From an uncultured Chromatiaceae bacterium (lineage in GTDB: Bacteria > Pseudomonadota > Gammaproteobacteria > JAADHS01), in the NCBI GenBank assembly GCA_945787615.1, contig CALZJI010000103.1:1-33366 (forward strand): DNA of 33,366 bases, in the 5' to 3' direction. The position numbers and the translations under genes are program-made. The notes beneath the pieces were generated by a model. That model worked only from the letters and a program-made list of their open reading frames with translations, was not told the DNA's origin and did not search any database. Shown here piece by piece: positions 16,905-25,827 of the stretch (its first letter is position 1; the number at the start of each line of letters is the position of its first letter).

Positions 16905-17462
16905 TTATTCTATAGACACGTTATTCCCCGCATACGCCGCTTCTAACACCTCTACCATTTGGGGGGTATGCCAAATTCGCTCTCCAACGACGTGACTAAC
17001 CAACTGTCCCTTTCTGTCGATGATGAACGTGTCTGGAAACGTGGTAATTCCAAGTCGCTCGATAATCGATACGCCCCCGCGATCCAAATAACGCGCAAAA
17101 GTAACATTTTTATCTATGAGGTATTCGCGGACCGGGTGCTCATCATCGTCAACAGATACACCTAACACCACAAAACGATCCGGGTCCAACAGCTTGGCCA
17201 AGTTTTCAAGGCTTGGCAGCTCTCGCCGACACGGCTCACACCATGTTGCCCAAACATTCAATATTACGAGTTTTCCGCGAAACGCCCCAAGCGAAGTGTG
17301 GCTGCCATCAAGGCCAGTCAGTACAACATCGGAGAGGTCGCTGCTTCGACCCGTTGCCGTATTCTGCGTAACCTTTTGCTCACACGCGCTAAGGAGTGCT
17401 AAAAAACACGCCGTGAGGGTCGTAACAAAAACCGATCTGGACCAACTCGTGGTCTTCAACAC
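16905..17462 (-). CDS. TlpA/ResA-like thioredoxin-fold lipoprotein
   Basis: 185 residues: signal sequence with lipobox LSAC (C27), then a thioredoxin fold with the redox motif WCEPC (C75, C78) and a cis-proline region TTFPDTF. Proteins of this type are periplasmic disulfide reductases that keep apocytochrome CxxCH cysteines reduced. The best start is GTG at 17462, preceded by AGAGG. It lies 48 nt downstream of ccmI on the same strand and is followed by a cytochrome and propellers. It is distinct from CcmG (19279-19812), so the locus has two such thioredoxins; this one may serve the neighbouring cytochromes or their assembly. Confidence 0.86.
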   Translation of the reverse strand: MLKTTSWSRSVFVTTLTACFLALLSACEQKVTQNTATGRSSDLSDVVLTGLDGSHTSLGAFRGKLVILNVWATWCEPCRRELPSLENLAKLLDPDRFVVLGVSVDDDEHPVREYLIDKNVTFARYLDRGGVSIIERLGITTFPDTFIIDRKGQLVSHVVGERIWHTPQMVEVLEAAYAGNNVSIE

Positions 17463-17510
17463 GAATAGCGGCCTCTATATTTTTCTCCGCTTCCCGTTGT
17501 ACCCCACCAA

Positions 17511-18794
17511 TTAGGGAACAAGTTCGTTGATGGTGATTTGAAGATCGCTTGCACCTACCTTAACTATGGAACTCATTCCTTGTATGTCCCCACTCTGCGC
17601 CATGGCGTTTCCACTTTTAGACACGCGCGCGCCCACCACGACCTCGGGATAGTCCGCCAAGGACATACCGGCCATCATCGCCATTGAATCATCCAGCGAA
17701 AACGCGACAGGCAATTCGCCGGCTTGTTTTCGTATGATGGCCAATGGAAGCCGCGGCCCGTTAGCCGCGCGAGCGAAAATGAATACCGTATCCGTGGGCG
17801 ATACGCTTTGCTCCAAACTGGGATCTAGACTAACCGTGCCGGCGACCGCCGCGGGACCCGACGGGGCCGGTGGCGCCTCGACGACTTCCGGTGGCGGAAT
17901 CGGCTTGCCTTGTTCCCTGAGTCGAGCTTCGACTTCAGCAATATTGGCCTCCATCGCCTGCGCATCCTGGGAACCCGGAGGCACCGTACGATGCAGTCGC
18001 CGCCAATGCTGCAACGCGCTTTCATAATTACCCTTGTCGAAATCATAGGTGCCCGCTAACCACAACGCTTGGGTATTAGTCGGGTCCAATTCTAGCGCCT
18101 GGCGTATCAAGCGCATAGGTTTACCTTCCAACGCGCCGCCGGTCGCCATCGCCAAGGTGTCCGCGTAGTCCGCTAGGAGCTGTGGATTGGTCTCGACTAT
18201 AGGCATGGCCTTGTCGAACGCCGCCACGGCATCGGCGTGGCGCCGTAGAAAGCGATACGACCGGGCAAGCATCAACCAACCTTCAAAATCATCAGGCGTT
18301 TGCTCCATGCGCGCCGCCAGCTGCGCCACCATGGCCTGCACTTGTTGGTCGGTGTCGGGGTGCTCTACGCTACTGGGATCGTCCGCGCCCTGTTGCGCGG
18401 CGAGCATTGGCGACTGAACTCCGGAAATGGCGCTAGGTTCCCCCAGCGATAAGTACAACGATACGGCTAAGGCTGGAATACCGATCATCAGCCCAACCGC
18501 CGTTGAGCGACTCAACACCGAAGGACCCGCTAACGTCTTACCCGCCGAGGCGGCGTCCACATCTTGAAGTAAACGCCGTTCCAACTCATGACGAGTCCGT
18601 TCGTAGTGGCCTTGATCGATGGTGTTGTTCGCTAAATCGCGATCGAGCTCCGCCAATTGATCACGGTAGATAGATGCATTGAGCTGGCTATGATCGACAG
18701 AAGCCTTACCGAGCCCACGATTGAGCAACGGGGGTAATACAAATAACAACGAAGCCACCGTAAGGCAGCCCGCCACGAGCCAAAACACCGTCAT
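17511..18794 (-). CDS. ccmI: Cytochrome c maturation protein CcmI (CycH)
   Basis: A 427-residue TPR protein that presents apocytochrome c to the CcmF-CcmH heme ligation complex. An N-terminal membrane segment (about 3-22), a cytoplasmic loop with the typical YRDQLAELDRD helix and a second membrane segment (about 95-113) are followed by TPR repeats (about 150-290). After a Pro-rich linker comes a C-terminal beta domain. It is a gene separate from ccmH, as in Pseudomonas-type operons; in Escherichia coli the two are fused. The start overlaps the ccmH stop by 4 nt. Confidence 0.93.
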   Translation of the reverse strand: MTVFWLVAGCLTVASLLFVLPPLLNRGLGKASVDHSQLNASIYRDQLAELDRDLANNTIDQGHYERTRHELERRLLQDVDAASAGKTLAGPSVLSRSTAVGLMIGIPALAVSLYLSLGEPSAISGVQSPMLAAQQGADDPSSVEHPDTDQQVQAMVAQLAARMEQTPDDFEGWLMLARSYRFLRRHADAVAAFDKAMPIVETNPQLLADYADTLAMATGGALEGKPMRLIRQALELDPTNTQALWLAGTYDFDKGNYESALQHWRRLHRTVPPGSQDAQAMEANIAEVEARLREQGKPIPPPEVVEAPPAPSGPAAVAGTVSLDPSLEQSVSPTDTVFIFARAANGPRLPLAIIRKQAGELPVAFSLDDSMAMMAGMSLADYPEVVVGARVSKSGNAMAQSGDIQGMSSIVKVGASDLQITINELVP

Positions 18795-19282
18795 GCCTTC
18801 TTTTCTCCCGCCGTTTCTTCTGTATCGAGTAATGCGTTCACCCGCGCCTGTTCCTCCGCCGTTAACGGCGTCGTTTCATCGATGTGTTGGCGTTTTTTGG
18901 AGCGAACGTTAACCAATAAGACCGTCAGAGCAATGGCAAATAATGCGGCGGGACCAAACCATAGCAAAGCAGTCGACGACTTTAGGGCCGGTCTATACCG
19001 GATGAAATCCCCATATCGAGCCACGAGATACTCGACGATTTCGTTATCCGTCTTGCCCTCGTGCATTAAATCGTGAACTTCCCGACGTAGATCATCGGCG
19101 ATTCCCGCAGGGGAATCCACTAAAGACTGATTTTGACACTTCACGCAACGCAACTCGGCGGCTAACGACTTAAAGCGCGCCTCGTAAATGGGATCGTCAA
19201 ACACAGGGGTCGCCTCTTTCGCCAGCGCGAGATTTAGGCCGACGAAAAACATTACACACCCCAAAAAAACCGCGCGTCTCAT
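18791..19282 (-). CDS. ccmH: Cytochrome c maturation protein CcmH
   Basis: 163 residues with a cleavable signal (ending LALA), the redox motif LRCVKCQ (C46, C49) that reduces apocytochrome thiols, and a C-terminal membrane segment (about 103-126). The three-helix N-terminal domain is exposed to the periplasm and works with CcmF and CcmG. It overlaps both neighbours by 4 nt (ATGA), typical of a tightly coupled ccm operon. Confidence 0.94.
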   Translation of the reverse strand: MRRAVFLGCVMFFVGLNLALAKEATPVFDDPIYEARFKSLAAELRCVKCQNQSLVDSPAGIADDLRREVHDLMHEGKTDNEIVEYLVARYGDFIRYRPALKSSTALLWFGPAALFAIALTVLLVNVRSKKRQHIDETTPLTAEEQARVNALLDTEETAGEKKA

Positions 19283-19812
19283 CCTCTCAATTCCTCGATC
19301 ATTGGTAAGATTTCATTAGTTAACACAGTGGGCGTCACCGGACCGACGTGCTTGTAGCGGATTATTCCCCGACCATCAATGACATACGTCTCGGGCACAC
19401 CATAGACGCCGTAGTCGATCCCCACGCGCCCTTCGTAATCGGAGACACTGGCCGAATACGGATCGCCGAATTGGCGCAACCACGCCAATGCATCAGGCCG
19501 TTCATCTTTGTAGTTCAATCCGTAAATAGGGACATCGCCGCGGCGGGCTAATTCCATGAATAGCGGATGCTCCTGTCGACATGACACGCACCATGACGCC
19601 CACACGTTAAGAAGCCATGGCTGGCCCCGTAAATCGTCCGGCGACATGGATTGATCAGGCTCGTGTAGATTGGGCAAGGTAAAGCTCGGAGCCGCCTTGC
19701 CGATAAGCGGCGAGTCCAATTCTGTCGGATTAAGATCCAGGCCCTTGTAAAAAAAACCTGCTAATACGCCAAATATGACCAACGGCAGAAGGTAACGAAG
19801 ATGACGCCCCAT
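19279..19812 (-). CDS. ccmG: Thiol:disulfide interchange protein CcmG (DsbE)
   Basis: A 177-residue membrane-tethered thioredoxin with an uncleaved N-terminal segment (about 5-22) and active site WCVSC (C75, C78) followed by RQEHP. The cis-proline loop GVPETYVID is the CcmG signature. It reduces apocytochrome or CcmH disulfides in the periplasm. Its start codon overlaps the ccmF stop by one base, and its stop overlaps ccmH. Confidence 0.95.
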   Translation of the reverse strand: MGRHLRYLLPLVIFGVLAGFFYKGLDLNPTELDSPLIGKAAPSFTLPNLHEPDQSMSPDDLRGQPWLLNVWASWCVSCRQEHPLFMELARRGDVPIYGLNYKDERPDALAWLRQFGDPYSASVSDYEGRVGIDYGVYGVPETYVIDGRGIIRYKHVGPVTPTVLTNEILPMIEELRG

Positions 19813-21851
19813 TAGCTGTCCACCCCGGAAGCCATCGCCGAGGCCGGCTTCGTGGCCACGCCCTGTCCGGGCTGCGGCGCCAAACCTGCCCCCTTAGCGG
19901 CCGCCTTCTTAGCGCGCGAGGCGATGCGGTAACGCCGATCGCTAATGGCTAGAATGCCGCCTAATCCCATAAGTCCGCAACCCGCCCATATCCAAGCGAC
20001 GAATGGCTTGAAATAAATGCGCGCGCTCCAAGAGCCGCCGCCCACCGGTTCTCCCAGGGACACGTACAGTTGATGGAAAAATCCGGATTCGATGGCTGCT
20101 TCTGTCATCGGATTCTGCTGGGAATTGTAGATGCGTTTTTCCGGGTGGAGAATCGTGTAGGGCTCGCCGTCTTCACTAACGACGAAGATACCCCTATGCG
20201 CCTTGAAATTGGGCCCAGTCACCTGTACCACGCCATCGAAGCGAAACGTGTAGGCGTCCATGGTTACGACGTCGCCCAAATCCAGCCGGATGTCCTTTTC
20301 TTGTTCGTAGCCGTTAACGAAGGTAACACCCAGGACAAAGATACCCACGCCGGCGTGCGCCACCAGCATCCCGTAATAATGAAGAGGCTGCTTAGCGAGT
20401 TTGGCGGTCACGCTTTCGGAGCCGCTCATGGTCGTCACCCGTGTAACCAAGTTAACCACGCCGGCGCCAAACAACCAAAACGCCATCAACACACCTAAAG
20501 CCACAAGGATGGACCAACCGCCCATGACGAACGGAAAGACGAGGGCTGCTATCACCCCGGCACCCAACGCCCACCTCAAACGAGTCTTCAACTCGGGGAC
20601 GCTGGTTTTTTTCCACCGCGAGATGGGCCCTACGCCCATCATGAATATAACCGGAACCATTAGCGGTAAAAACACGGCGTCGAAATAAGGCGGCCCAACC
20701 GAGAGCTTACCCATACCCATTGCGTCGTGAACTAACGGGTAAACCGTGCCGAGCAACACAGCTCCTGCGGCGACCGACAGCATCACGTTACCCGTTAGCA
20801 ACATGGTCTCACGCGACGCCAATTTGAAATCGCCCCCGAACCCCACCTTCGGCGCGCGCCACGCGTAAAGGGCCAGGGACAGGCCAATGACGATTGCTAG
20901 AAACGCCAATATGAACACCCCGCGTTCCGGGTCGGTCGCGAATGCGTGCACAGAAACAAGAACCCCTGAGCGAACCAGAAAAGTGCCCAATAGACTCAAC
21001 GAGAACGCGGTGATGGCCAGCAATACGGTCCAGTTACGAAACGTGCCCCGTTTATCCGTAACGGCTAATGAATGTATTAACGCCGTGCCTATCAACCACG
21101 GCATAAATGATGCATTCTCTACGGGATCCCAAAACCACCAGCCGCCCCAACCCAGTTCGTAGTACGCCCACCAACTACCGAGCGCAATGCCTATGGTTAA
21201 GAATACCCAGGCCGCCGTCGTCCAGGGCCGCGACCAACGCGCCCACGCGGCGTCAAGTTTGCCGCTTAACAACGCGGCGATAGCAAAGGCGAACGCCACC
21301 GAAAAACCCACGTAACCGAGGTATAGCATCGGCGGATGTATGGCCAAACCTGGGTCTTGTAATAGCGGATTTAAATCGCGGCCGTCAGGTGCGGCGGGGA
21401 GAAGCCGTTCAAATGGATTCGACGTAAAGAGCATGAAAAGCAGGAATCCCACGCTGACGAATCCCAGGACGCCTATCACCCGAGACAGCATAGCCTCGTC
21501 CAACGCGCGGCTAAACACCGTTACGGCCAGAGTCCAGGTACTCAAGAAGAGTACCCACAGTAACAACGAGCCCTCGTGCCCGCCCCATACAGCCGAGACC
21601 TTGTACAGTAACGGCAGCTGCGAATTTGAATGGCTCGCGGCGTAGAGAACAGAGAAATCGTTAGTGACGAATGCGTAAGTCAAACAGGCGAACGCGAGGG
21701 CGACGAAAACAAACTGACCCTGGGCCACCGGTCGCGCCAAAGCCATCCACGCTGCGTTGCCCCGGGCGGCCCCTACGATCGGGAAAAAGGTTTGTATGAT
21801 AGCCAGGCACAACGCAATGATGAGGGCGAATTGCCCAATCTCTGGGATCAT
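19812..21851 (-). CDS. ccmF: Heme lyase subunit CcmF
   Basis: A 679-residue polytopic inner-membrane protein that, with CcmH and CcmI, transfers heme from holo-CcmE to apocytochrome c. The tryptophan-rich WWD domain reads WGGWWFWDP at residues 235-243, and the surrounding histidines (for example GGHEGS, LAIHPPM and IHSLAV) provide heme ligands. There are more than a dozen hydrophobic segments and a large periplasmic loop near the C-terminus. Length is normal. It lies 23 nt downstream of ccmE. Confidence 0.96.
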   Translation of the reverse strand: MIPEIGQFALIIALCLAIIQTFFPIVGAARGNAAWMALARPVAQGQFVFVALAFACLTYAFVTNDFSVLYAASHSNSQLPLLYKVSAVWGGHEGSLLLWVLFLSTWTLAVTVFSRALDEAMLSRVIGVLGFVSVGFLLFMLFTSNPFERLLPAAPDGRDLNPLLQDPGLAIHPPMLYLGYVGFSVAFAFAIAALLSGKLDAAWARWSRPWTTAAWVFLTIGIALGSWWAYYELGWGGWWFWDPVENASFMPWLIGTALIHSLAVTDKRGTFRNWTVLLAITAFSLSLLGTFLVRSGVLVSVHAFATDPERGVFILAFLAIVIGLSLALYAWRAPKVGFGGDFKLASRETMLLTGNVMLSVAAGAVLLGTVYPLVHDAMGMGKLSVGPPYFDAVFLPLMVPVIFMMGVGPISRWKKTSVPELKTRLRWALGAGVIAALVFPFVMGGWSILVALGVLMAFWLFGAGVVNLVTRVTTMSGSESVTAKLAKQPLHYYGMLVAHAGVGIFVLGVTFVNGYEQEKDIRLDLGDVVTMDAYTFRFDGVVQVTGPNFKAHRGIFVVSEDGEPYTILHPEKRIYNSQQNPMTEAAIESGFFHQLYVSLGEPVGGGSWSARIYFKPFVAWIWAGCGLMGLGGILAISDRRYRIASRAKKAAAKGAGLAPQPGQGVATKPASAMASGVDS

Positions 21852-21874
21852 GGGTAACTCCTTCGGTTATTTTA

Positions 21875-22339
21875 TTATTGTGTGACGCGCGTTTGGCTGA
21901 CGCTTTGCGCGTTGGCCTGTTCGGCTTTTTCTAAAGCTTCCGCAACTTCCGGTGGCATGTATGTTTCGTCATGTTTAGCTAACACTTCTTCGGCCTGGAA
22001 TACACCGCCAGCCCCGATTCGCCCTTGCGTCACCACGCCCTGACCCTCGCGAAACAAATCAGGGAGAATGCCCGTAAAAATGACCGGAATATCCTCAGCG
22101 TTATCGGTCACAACGAAGTTGACCGTCAAACCGTCGTCCTCCCGGTTAACGCTACCTTCCTTTACGAGACCGCCCAACCTGAACGGCCGATCTACGGGTG
22201 CCTCTTTGGCGACCACTTGCGTGGGGCTGAAGAAGAACACCATGTTGCCTTTAAAGGCGTTGAGTACCAAACCTGCGGCAATGGCAACACCTGCCAAGCC
22301 GCCAACGATAAACGCTAACCTCTTATGCCTACGCTTCAT
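21875..22339 (-). CDS. ccmE: Heme chaperone CcmE
   Basis: 154 residues: one N-terminal membrane anchor (about 8-27) and a periplasmic OB-fold beta barrel. The heme-attaching histidine H123 and the Y127 ligand are present in LAKHDETY, the classic HxxxY form. It shuttles heme from the CcmABCD release complex to CcmF. Its start overlaps the end of ccmD by 11 nt. Confidence 0.96.
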   Translation of the reverse strand: MKRRHKRLAFIVGGLAGVAIAAGLVLNAFKGNMVFFFSPTQVVAKEAPVDRPFRLGGLVKEGSVNREDDGLTVNFVVTDNAEDIPVIFTGILPDLFREGQGVVTQGRIGAGGVFQAEEVLAKHDETYMPPEVAEALEKAEQANAQSVSQTRVTQ

Positions 22340-22508
22340 TTTCCTGCCTCGTTGCTACACGTACTATACGACCGACGCGCTGCTTAATAGTTCGCCGTTG
22401 ATGTCTTAACGAAATCACTTCAATAAGCAAACACAGGGCCAAAACGCCGTATGAACCCCACACGTAAAAACTGTATTTACCCATATCGAGGGCTTCGCCA
22501 ATACTCAT
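22329..22508 (-). CDS. ccmD: Heme exporter accessory protein CcmD
   Basis: A 59-residue protein found by reading the minus strand between ccmC and ccmE. It begins [20 protein letters not shown], contains one membrane segment (about residues 14-33) and ends in a basic, charged tail. This matches CcmD, a small membrane protein that helps release holo-CcmE from CcmC in the CcmABCD complex. The start ATG overlaps the ccmC stop by 4 nt (ATGA), and the TAG lies inside the ccmE start region. Its position in the operon and topology make the call firm despite the short length. Confidence 0.92.
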   Translation of the reverse strand: MSIGEALDMGKYSFYVWGSYGVLALCLLIEVISLRHQRRTIKQRVGRIVRVATRQENEA

Positions 22509-23251
22509 TCTTTACCCTCGTGTATCAATTGCGCGACCCAGCTAGTATCGCGTTCTCTCTCTAAGATTTCGCCGCGCACCCGCACCAACGCCACGGCTAT
22601 GGTGTAAAACCACAAACTAAACGTCACTAACAAGATGCCCACCAGCATTGACGTTCCCATGGTCGCCTCGTTCAACTTTAAGGACGGCGGCTGATGCAAC
22701 GTACTCCACCAAAGCACCGAAAAGTAAATGATTGGCACGTTTACGACCCCTACGAGGGCGAGCAAACCGCACGCGCGCGCGGCGCGGCGCGGGTCTTCGA
22801 TGGCGGAGCCCAAGGCGATGAATCCGATATAGAGAAAAAACAAGATCAACTCTGAGGTTAAACGAGCGTCCCACACCCACCACGTGCCCCAGGTCGGCTT
22901 ACCCCACAATGCACCGGTCCATAACGCCAAAAAAGCAAAAAGCGCCCCAGTCGGCGCCAACGCCTTGGCCATCATGTAGGAAAGGCGGGTATTAAAAACC
23001 ATGCCCGCCGCCGCCCACAGGGCCATAACCACGTAGATAAACATGGACATCCATGCCGTCGGCACGTGGATAAATATGATCTTGTAGGACTGGCCTTGCT
23101 GGTAGTCCTTCAGCGGCGCTTCAAAGAACGCCACGTAAAGACCGACGACGCCTAGGATCGCCGCCAACCAAGCAAACCATGGAACCACCTTACCGGCCAA
23201 AGGATAGAAGCTTGCCGGAGAGGAGTATTTAAACCAGTTAATTTTCGCCAA
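22505..23251 (-). CDS. ccmC: Heme handling protein CcmC
   Basis: A 248-residue inner-membrane protein with six predicted membrane segments and the WWD-type motif WGTWWVWDARL, flanked by conserved histidines (FIHVPTAW and TLHQPPS). It binds heme at the periplasmic face and attaches it to CcmE. Eight nt separate it from ccmB and it overlaps ccmD. Confidence 0.95.
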   Translation of the reverse strand: MAKINWFKYSSPASFYPLAGKVVPWFAWLAAILGVVGLYVAFFEAPLKDYQQGQSYKIIFIHVPTAWMSMFIYVVMALWAAAGMVFNTRLSYMMAKALAPTGALFAFLALWTGALWGKPTWGTWWVWDARLTSELILFFLYIGFIALGSAIEDPRRAARACGLLALVGVVNVPIIYFSVLWWSTLHQPPSLKLNEATMGTSMLVGILLVTFSLWFYTIAVALVRVRGEILERERDTSWVAQLIHEGKE

Positions 23252-23259
23252 ACCGAAAC

Positions 23260-23928
23260 CTATTCAATGGATATTTTTAGGGCCGCCGCCGTTGCCCACG
23301 GCGCAAACACCAACGCTAGAAACAATCCCGCGCCCAATAACGACAGATGCGCTTGCGCGCCTATGCCCGATGCCGTCGCCTCAACGGCGCCGCTGCCAAA
23401 CACCAAAACGGGTATGTATAAAGGCAGAATTAATAGCGATACTAAAACGCCGCCTCCCCGCAATCCCAAAGTGAGCGCTGCTCCGATGGCGCCAATGAGA
23501 CTTAGAATGGGGGTTCCCAAAAACAAGGCGACGACCAACACAAGCAACGCATCACCACCTAAATCAAACTGCAGTCCCAGAATAGGCGCCACGAGCACCA
23601 ACGGAATGCCCGACACCAACCAATGGGCGAGCACTTTACCCAGCACAATTACGGAAAGCGGCTGCGGGGCCAGCACCATCTGCTCAAGGGTCCCGTCCAT
23701 ATAATCGTTATAAAACAACCTTCCCAAGGACAGCATTGAGGCCAGCAGCGCCGCCACCCAAACCACCCCTGGGGCGATGGTGCGCAGCGTGTCGATCTCA
23801 GGACCCACACCCAACGGGAATAGACTCACAACAATAATAAAAAAAAACACGATGGTCAAAAAATCTGCTCGGCGGCGCATAGCCAACACCAGATCCCGCC
23901 GCAGCACTGTTCGAAACGCCGACAACAT
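23260..23928 (-). CDS. ccmB: ABC transporter permease CcmB
   Basis: 222 residues with six hydrophobic segments, the membrane subunit of the CcmAB ATPase that powers release of holo-CcmE. The conserved stretch DGTLEQMVLAPQP and the preceding LGRLFYNDY are family hallmarks. It starts 10 nt after ccmA. Confidence 0.94.
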   Translation of the reverse strand: MLSAFRTVLRRDLVLAMRRRADFLTIVFFFIIVVSLFPLGVGPEIDTLRTIAPGVVWVAALLASMLSLGRLFYNDYMDGTLEQMVLAPQPLSVIVLGKVLAHWLVSGIPLVLVAPILGLQFDLGGDALLVLVVALFLGTPILSLIGAIGAALTLGLRGGGVLVSLLILPLYIPVLVFGSGAVEATASGIGAQAHLSLLGAGLFLALVFAPWATAAALKISIE

Positions 23929-23938
23929 TCACTAAATC

Positions 23939-24562
23939 CTATGAATTCAAATGGATATGCTTCACGTCACCGGACGAAATATCGACTTCTTGGTGAGTCG
24001 TTAGCATCGCCATGCCGCCCGTTTCGACGTGCTCAGCGATAATGCCTTGCAACACGTCCACGGCGTGCACGTCGAGCGCGGTAAATGGCTCATCGAGAAT
24101 CCATAACTTATTCTTATGCAGAAGAAAACGCGCTAAGGCGGTGCGTTTTTTTTGTCCTTGAGACAACACCTTGCTGGGCAAGTCTTGGCAAACTTCCACA
24201 CCAAGTCGCGCCAAAACATCGGAGATTTCCTGATCCGCGACTCCTAAACCGGCTAACTTAGTCGAAAACTGCAAATTCTCGAAGCCGCTCAACTCATCCT
24301 TTAGGCCGTTTAAATGACCGAGATAAGACACATGCCGCCGGAAATCCTCGCCCAGTGATCGGATATTCTGATTGTCCCAATGGATGTCACCGTCCTCTGC
24401 GGCACACAATCCACAGACGGTGCGCAACAAGGTCGTCTTACCGCTGCCGTTTGGGCCATGGACGTATAACAAGCTACCGTATCGTAAAGAGAAGGACAGT
24501 CCAGAAAACAAGCGCTTATCGCCACGTGCGCAGGCGAGATTAGTAACTTCGAGCATCGCCAT
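23939..24562 (-). CDS. ccmA: ABC transporter ATP-binding protein CcmA
   Basis: A 207-residue ATPase and the first gene of the ccm operon. Walker A is GPNGSGKT (36-43), the signature LSQGQKKR and Walker B LWILDEP followed by TALD. ATP hydrolysis drives release of heme-loaded CcmE from CcmC/D. Two in-frame ATGs are available (24562 and 24556), both weakly preceded by purines. A TATAAT element just upstream suggests transcription of the whole ccm cluster begins here. Confidence 0.95.
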   Translation of the reverse strand: MAMLEVTNLACARGDKRLFSGLSFSLRYGSLLYVHGPNGSGKTTLLRTVCGLCAAEDGDIHWDNQNIRSLGEDFRRHVSYLGHLNGLKDELSGFENLQFSTKLAGLGVADQEISDVLARLGVEVCQDLPSKVLSQGQKKRTALARFLLHKNKLWILDEPFTALDVHAVDVLQGIIAEHVETGGMAMLTTHQEVDISSGDVKHIHLNS

Positions 24563-24585
24563 TGTTATATACTCTATACGGTTAA

Positions 24586-24591
24586 ATTATA
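24586..24591 (-). promoter_or_regulatory. Candidate -10 element of the ccm operon
   Basis: A perfect TATAAT on the minus strand, 23 nt before the first ccmA ATG, preceded by TG. No convincing -35 lies at 16-18 nt. The remaining 24563-24793 interval holds no gene. Confidence 0.4.
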
Positions 24592-24713
24592 CATGAATTC
24601 CAGCGCTAATGGTCGCTGTCGTCGACGGCTGGACACCTGAATAAGAAAATAACCAATCAGAACACAGACAGCATCAAGCTATTGTTTTAATTAATTTTTA
24701 ATGGTTTTCTCGT

Positions 24714-24735
24714 AAAAAACCGCCGTCGCGCAACG
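24714..24735 (-). terminator. Possible terminator after the SUMF1-like gene
   Basis: On the minus strand CGTTGCGCGACG can form a short stem with one wobble pair; GCGG and six T follow. It lies about 60 nt after the stop of the gene at 24794-25609 and upstream of ccmA, so it would insulate the two. The stem and loop are small. Confidence 0.35.
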
Positions 24736-24793
24736 CTTAACGAGTTATTTGTCGGCAAACAGCCGAAATTTCGTTCTCCACAATGCGCTACTG

Positions 24794-25609
24794 TTAAGGC
24801 GACTTCGCTAATCGAAAACCGTTGCCCACGTCATTGAGGTCAAACGTATAACTGCCCCGTACAGCAGAGCGTACGAACTCGGCACTGCTATTCCAAGCGC
24901 CGCCGCGAACAACGCGTTCGGCACAGTCTCCTTTGCCCAGCCATGGCCGCCCATCCGTTGGCGCCCCGTGATAATCGTCGTGCCAGCAATCCTCCACCCA
25001 TTCCCACACATTGCCGTGCATGTCGTACAGCCCCCAAGCATTGGGTTTTCGTCCACCCACCGGTCGTGACCCGACATTGCCTTCGTGCCCAAACCAGGCA
25101 TAGTCGTGGAGTTCGGCCGTATCGTCCCCGTGGGCATAAGCCGTATCCGAGCCGGCTCGCGCAGCATATTCCCATTCAGCCTCGCTGGGCAATCGGTATT
25201 GCGTCGATTCTTCTATCTGATTCAGGCGCTGAATAAATTCTTGCACCTCAAACCAAGTCACTTGATCCACCGGCCGATTTGTGTTTTTGTAGAGACTTGG
25301 ATTGTTACCCATCACCGCCACCCATTGCGCCTGCGTCACTTCGTACTTACTCAGGTAGAACGGCTTTATCTTGACTTGGTGCACGGGTTGCTCGTTTTTG
25401 AAAGCGCCCACGCCTCCCTCTTTGCTACCCATCGAAAACCTGCCGGATGGAACCAACACCATTTCGATACCCAGTGAATTCGTAGCCGTCAAATCGCCAT
25501 CATGGTGTTGTTCTACGTCCTCGCGCAGCGTTGGGGCCTGCGACAAAACAACAGCCAACAGAATGACTATGCCAACGGGCAATGCCAGTTGAACCCAGGA
25601 ACTGCGCAT
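24794..25609 (-). CDS. SUMF1/FGE-fold protein lacking catalytic cysteines
   Basis: 271 residues: N-terminal membrane anchor or signal (about 9-24), then a formylglycine-generating-enzyme/sulfatase-modifying-factor fold. Hallmarks are MVLVPSGRFSMGS, YEVTQAQW, YRLPSEAEWEYAARAG, WGLYDMHGNVWEW and VVRGGAWNSS, then GNGFRLA. In true FGE the region after RGG-S/A-W holds two cysteines that bind copper and act on the substrate. Here the segment is WNSSAEFV, so sulfatase activation is unlikely. Proteins of this fold without cysteines often have binding or structural roles. It is divergent from the moxR operon and upstream of ccm on the same strand; the function is unknown. Confidence 0.85.
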   Translation of the reverse strand: MRSSWVQLALPVGIVILLAVVLSQAPTLREDVEQHHDGDLTATNSLGIEMVLVPSGRFSMGSKEGGVGAFKNEQPVHQVKIKPFYLSKYEVTQAQWVAVMGNNPSLYKNTNRPVDQVTWFEVQEFIQRLNQIEESTQYRLPSEAEWEYAARAGSDTAYAHGDDTAELHDYAWFGHEGNVGSRPVGGRKPNAWGLYDMHGNVWEWVEDCWHDDYHGAPTDGRPWLGKGDCAERVVRGGAWNSSAEFVRSAVRGSYTFDLNDVGNGFRLAKSP

Positions 25610-25827
25610 TAATCGATTAACCCTCAGTCGTCGGGGGATTGCCGGAACAGCTGACCTTTTTCGTCATTTTTTTAATACGAACAAACACGCTCAACCATAT
25701 CGTAGCCAAGTACTGCGCGCCGCTAAATGGTACCATTAAAAAATAAGCCTGGGGGATGGCTTGGCACAAAATACAAAGATAAACCAATAGTTTTGTACGA
25801 TATTACCTTTTTACGGCTGGAAATAGC

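Noticed and set aside
25761-25785. Sigma-54-like TTGGCAC upstream of moxR
   Set aside because: The required TTGC-type -12 element is absent at the correct distance.
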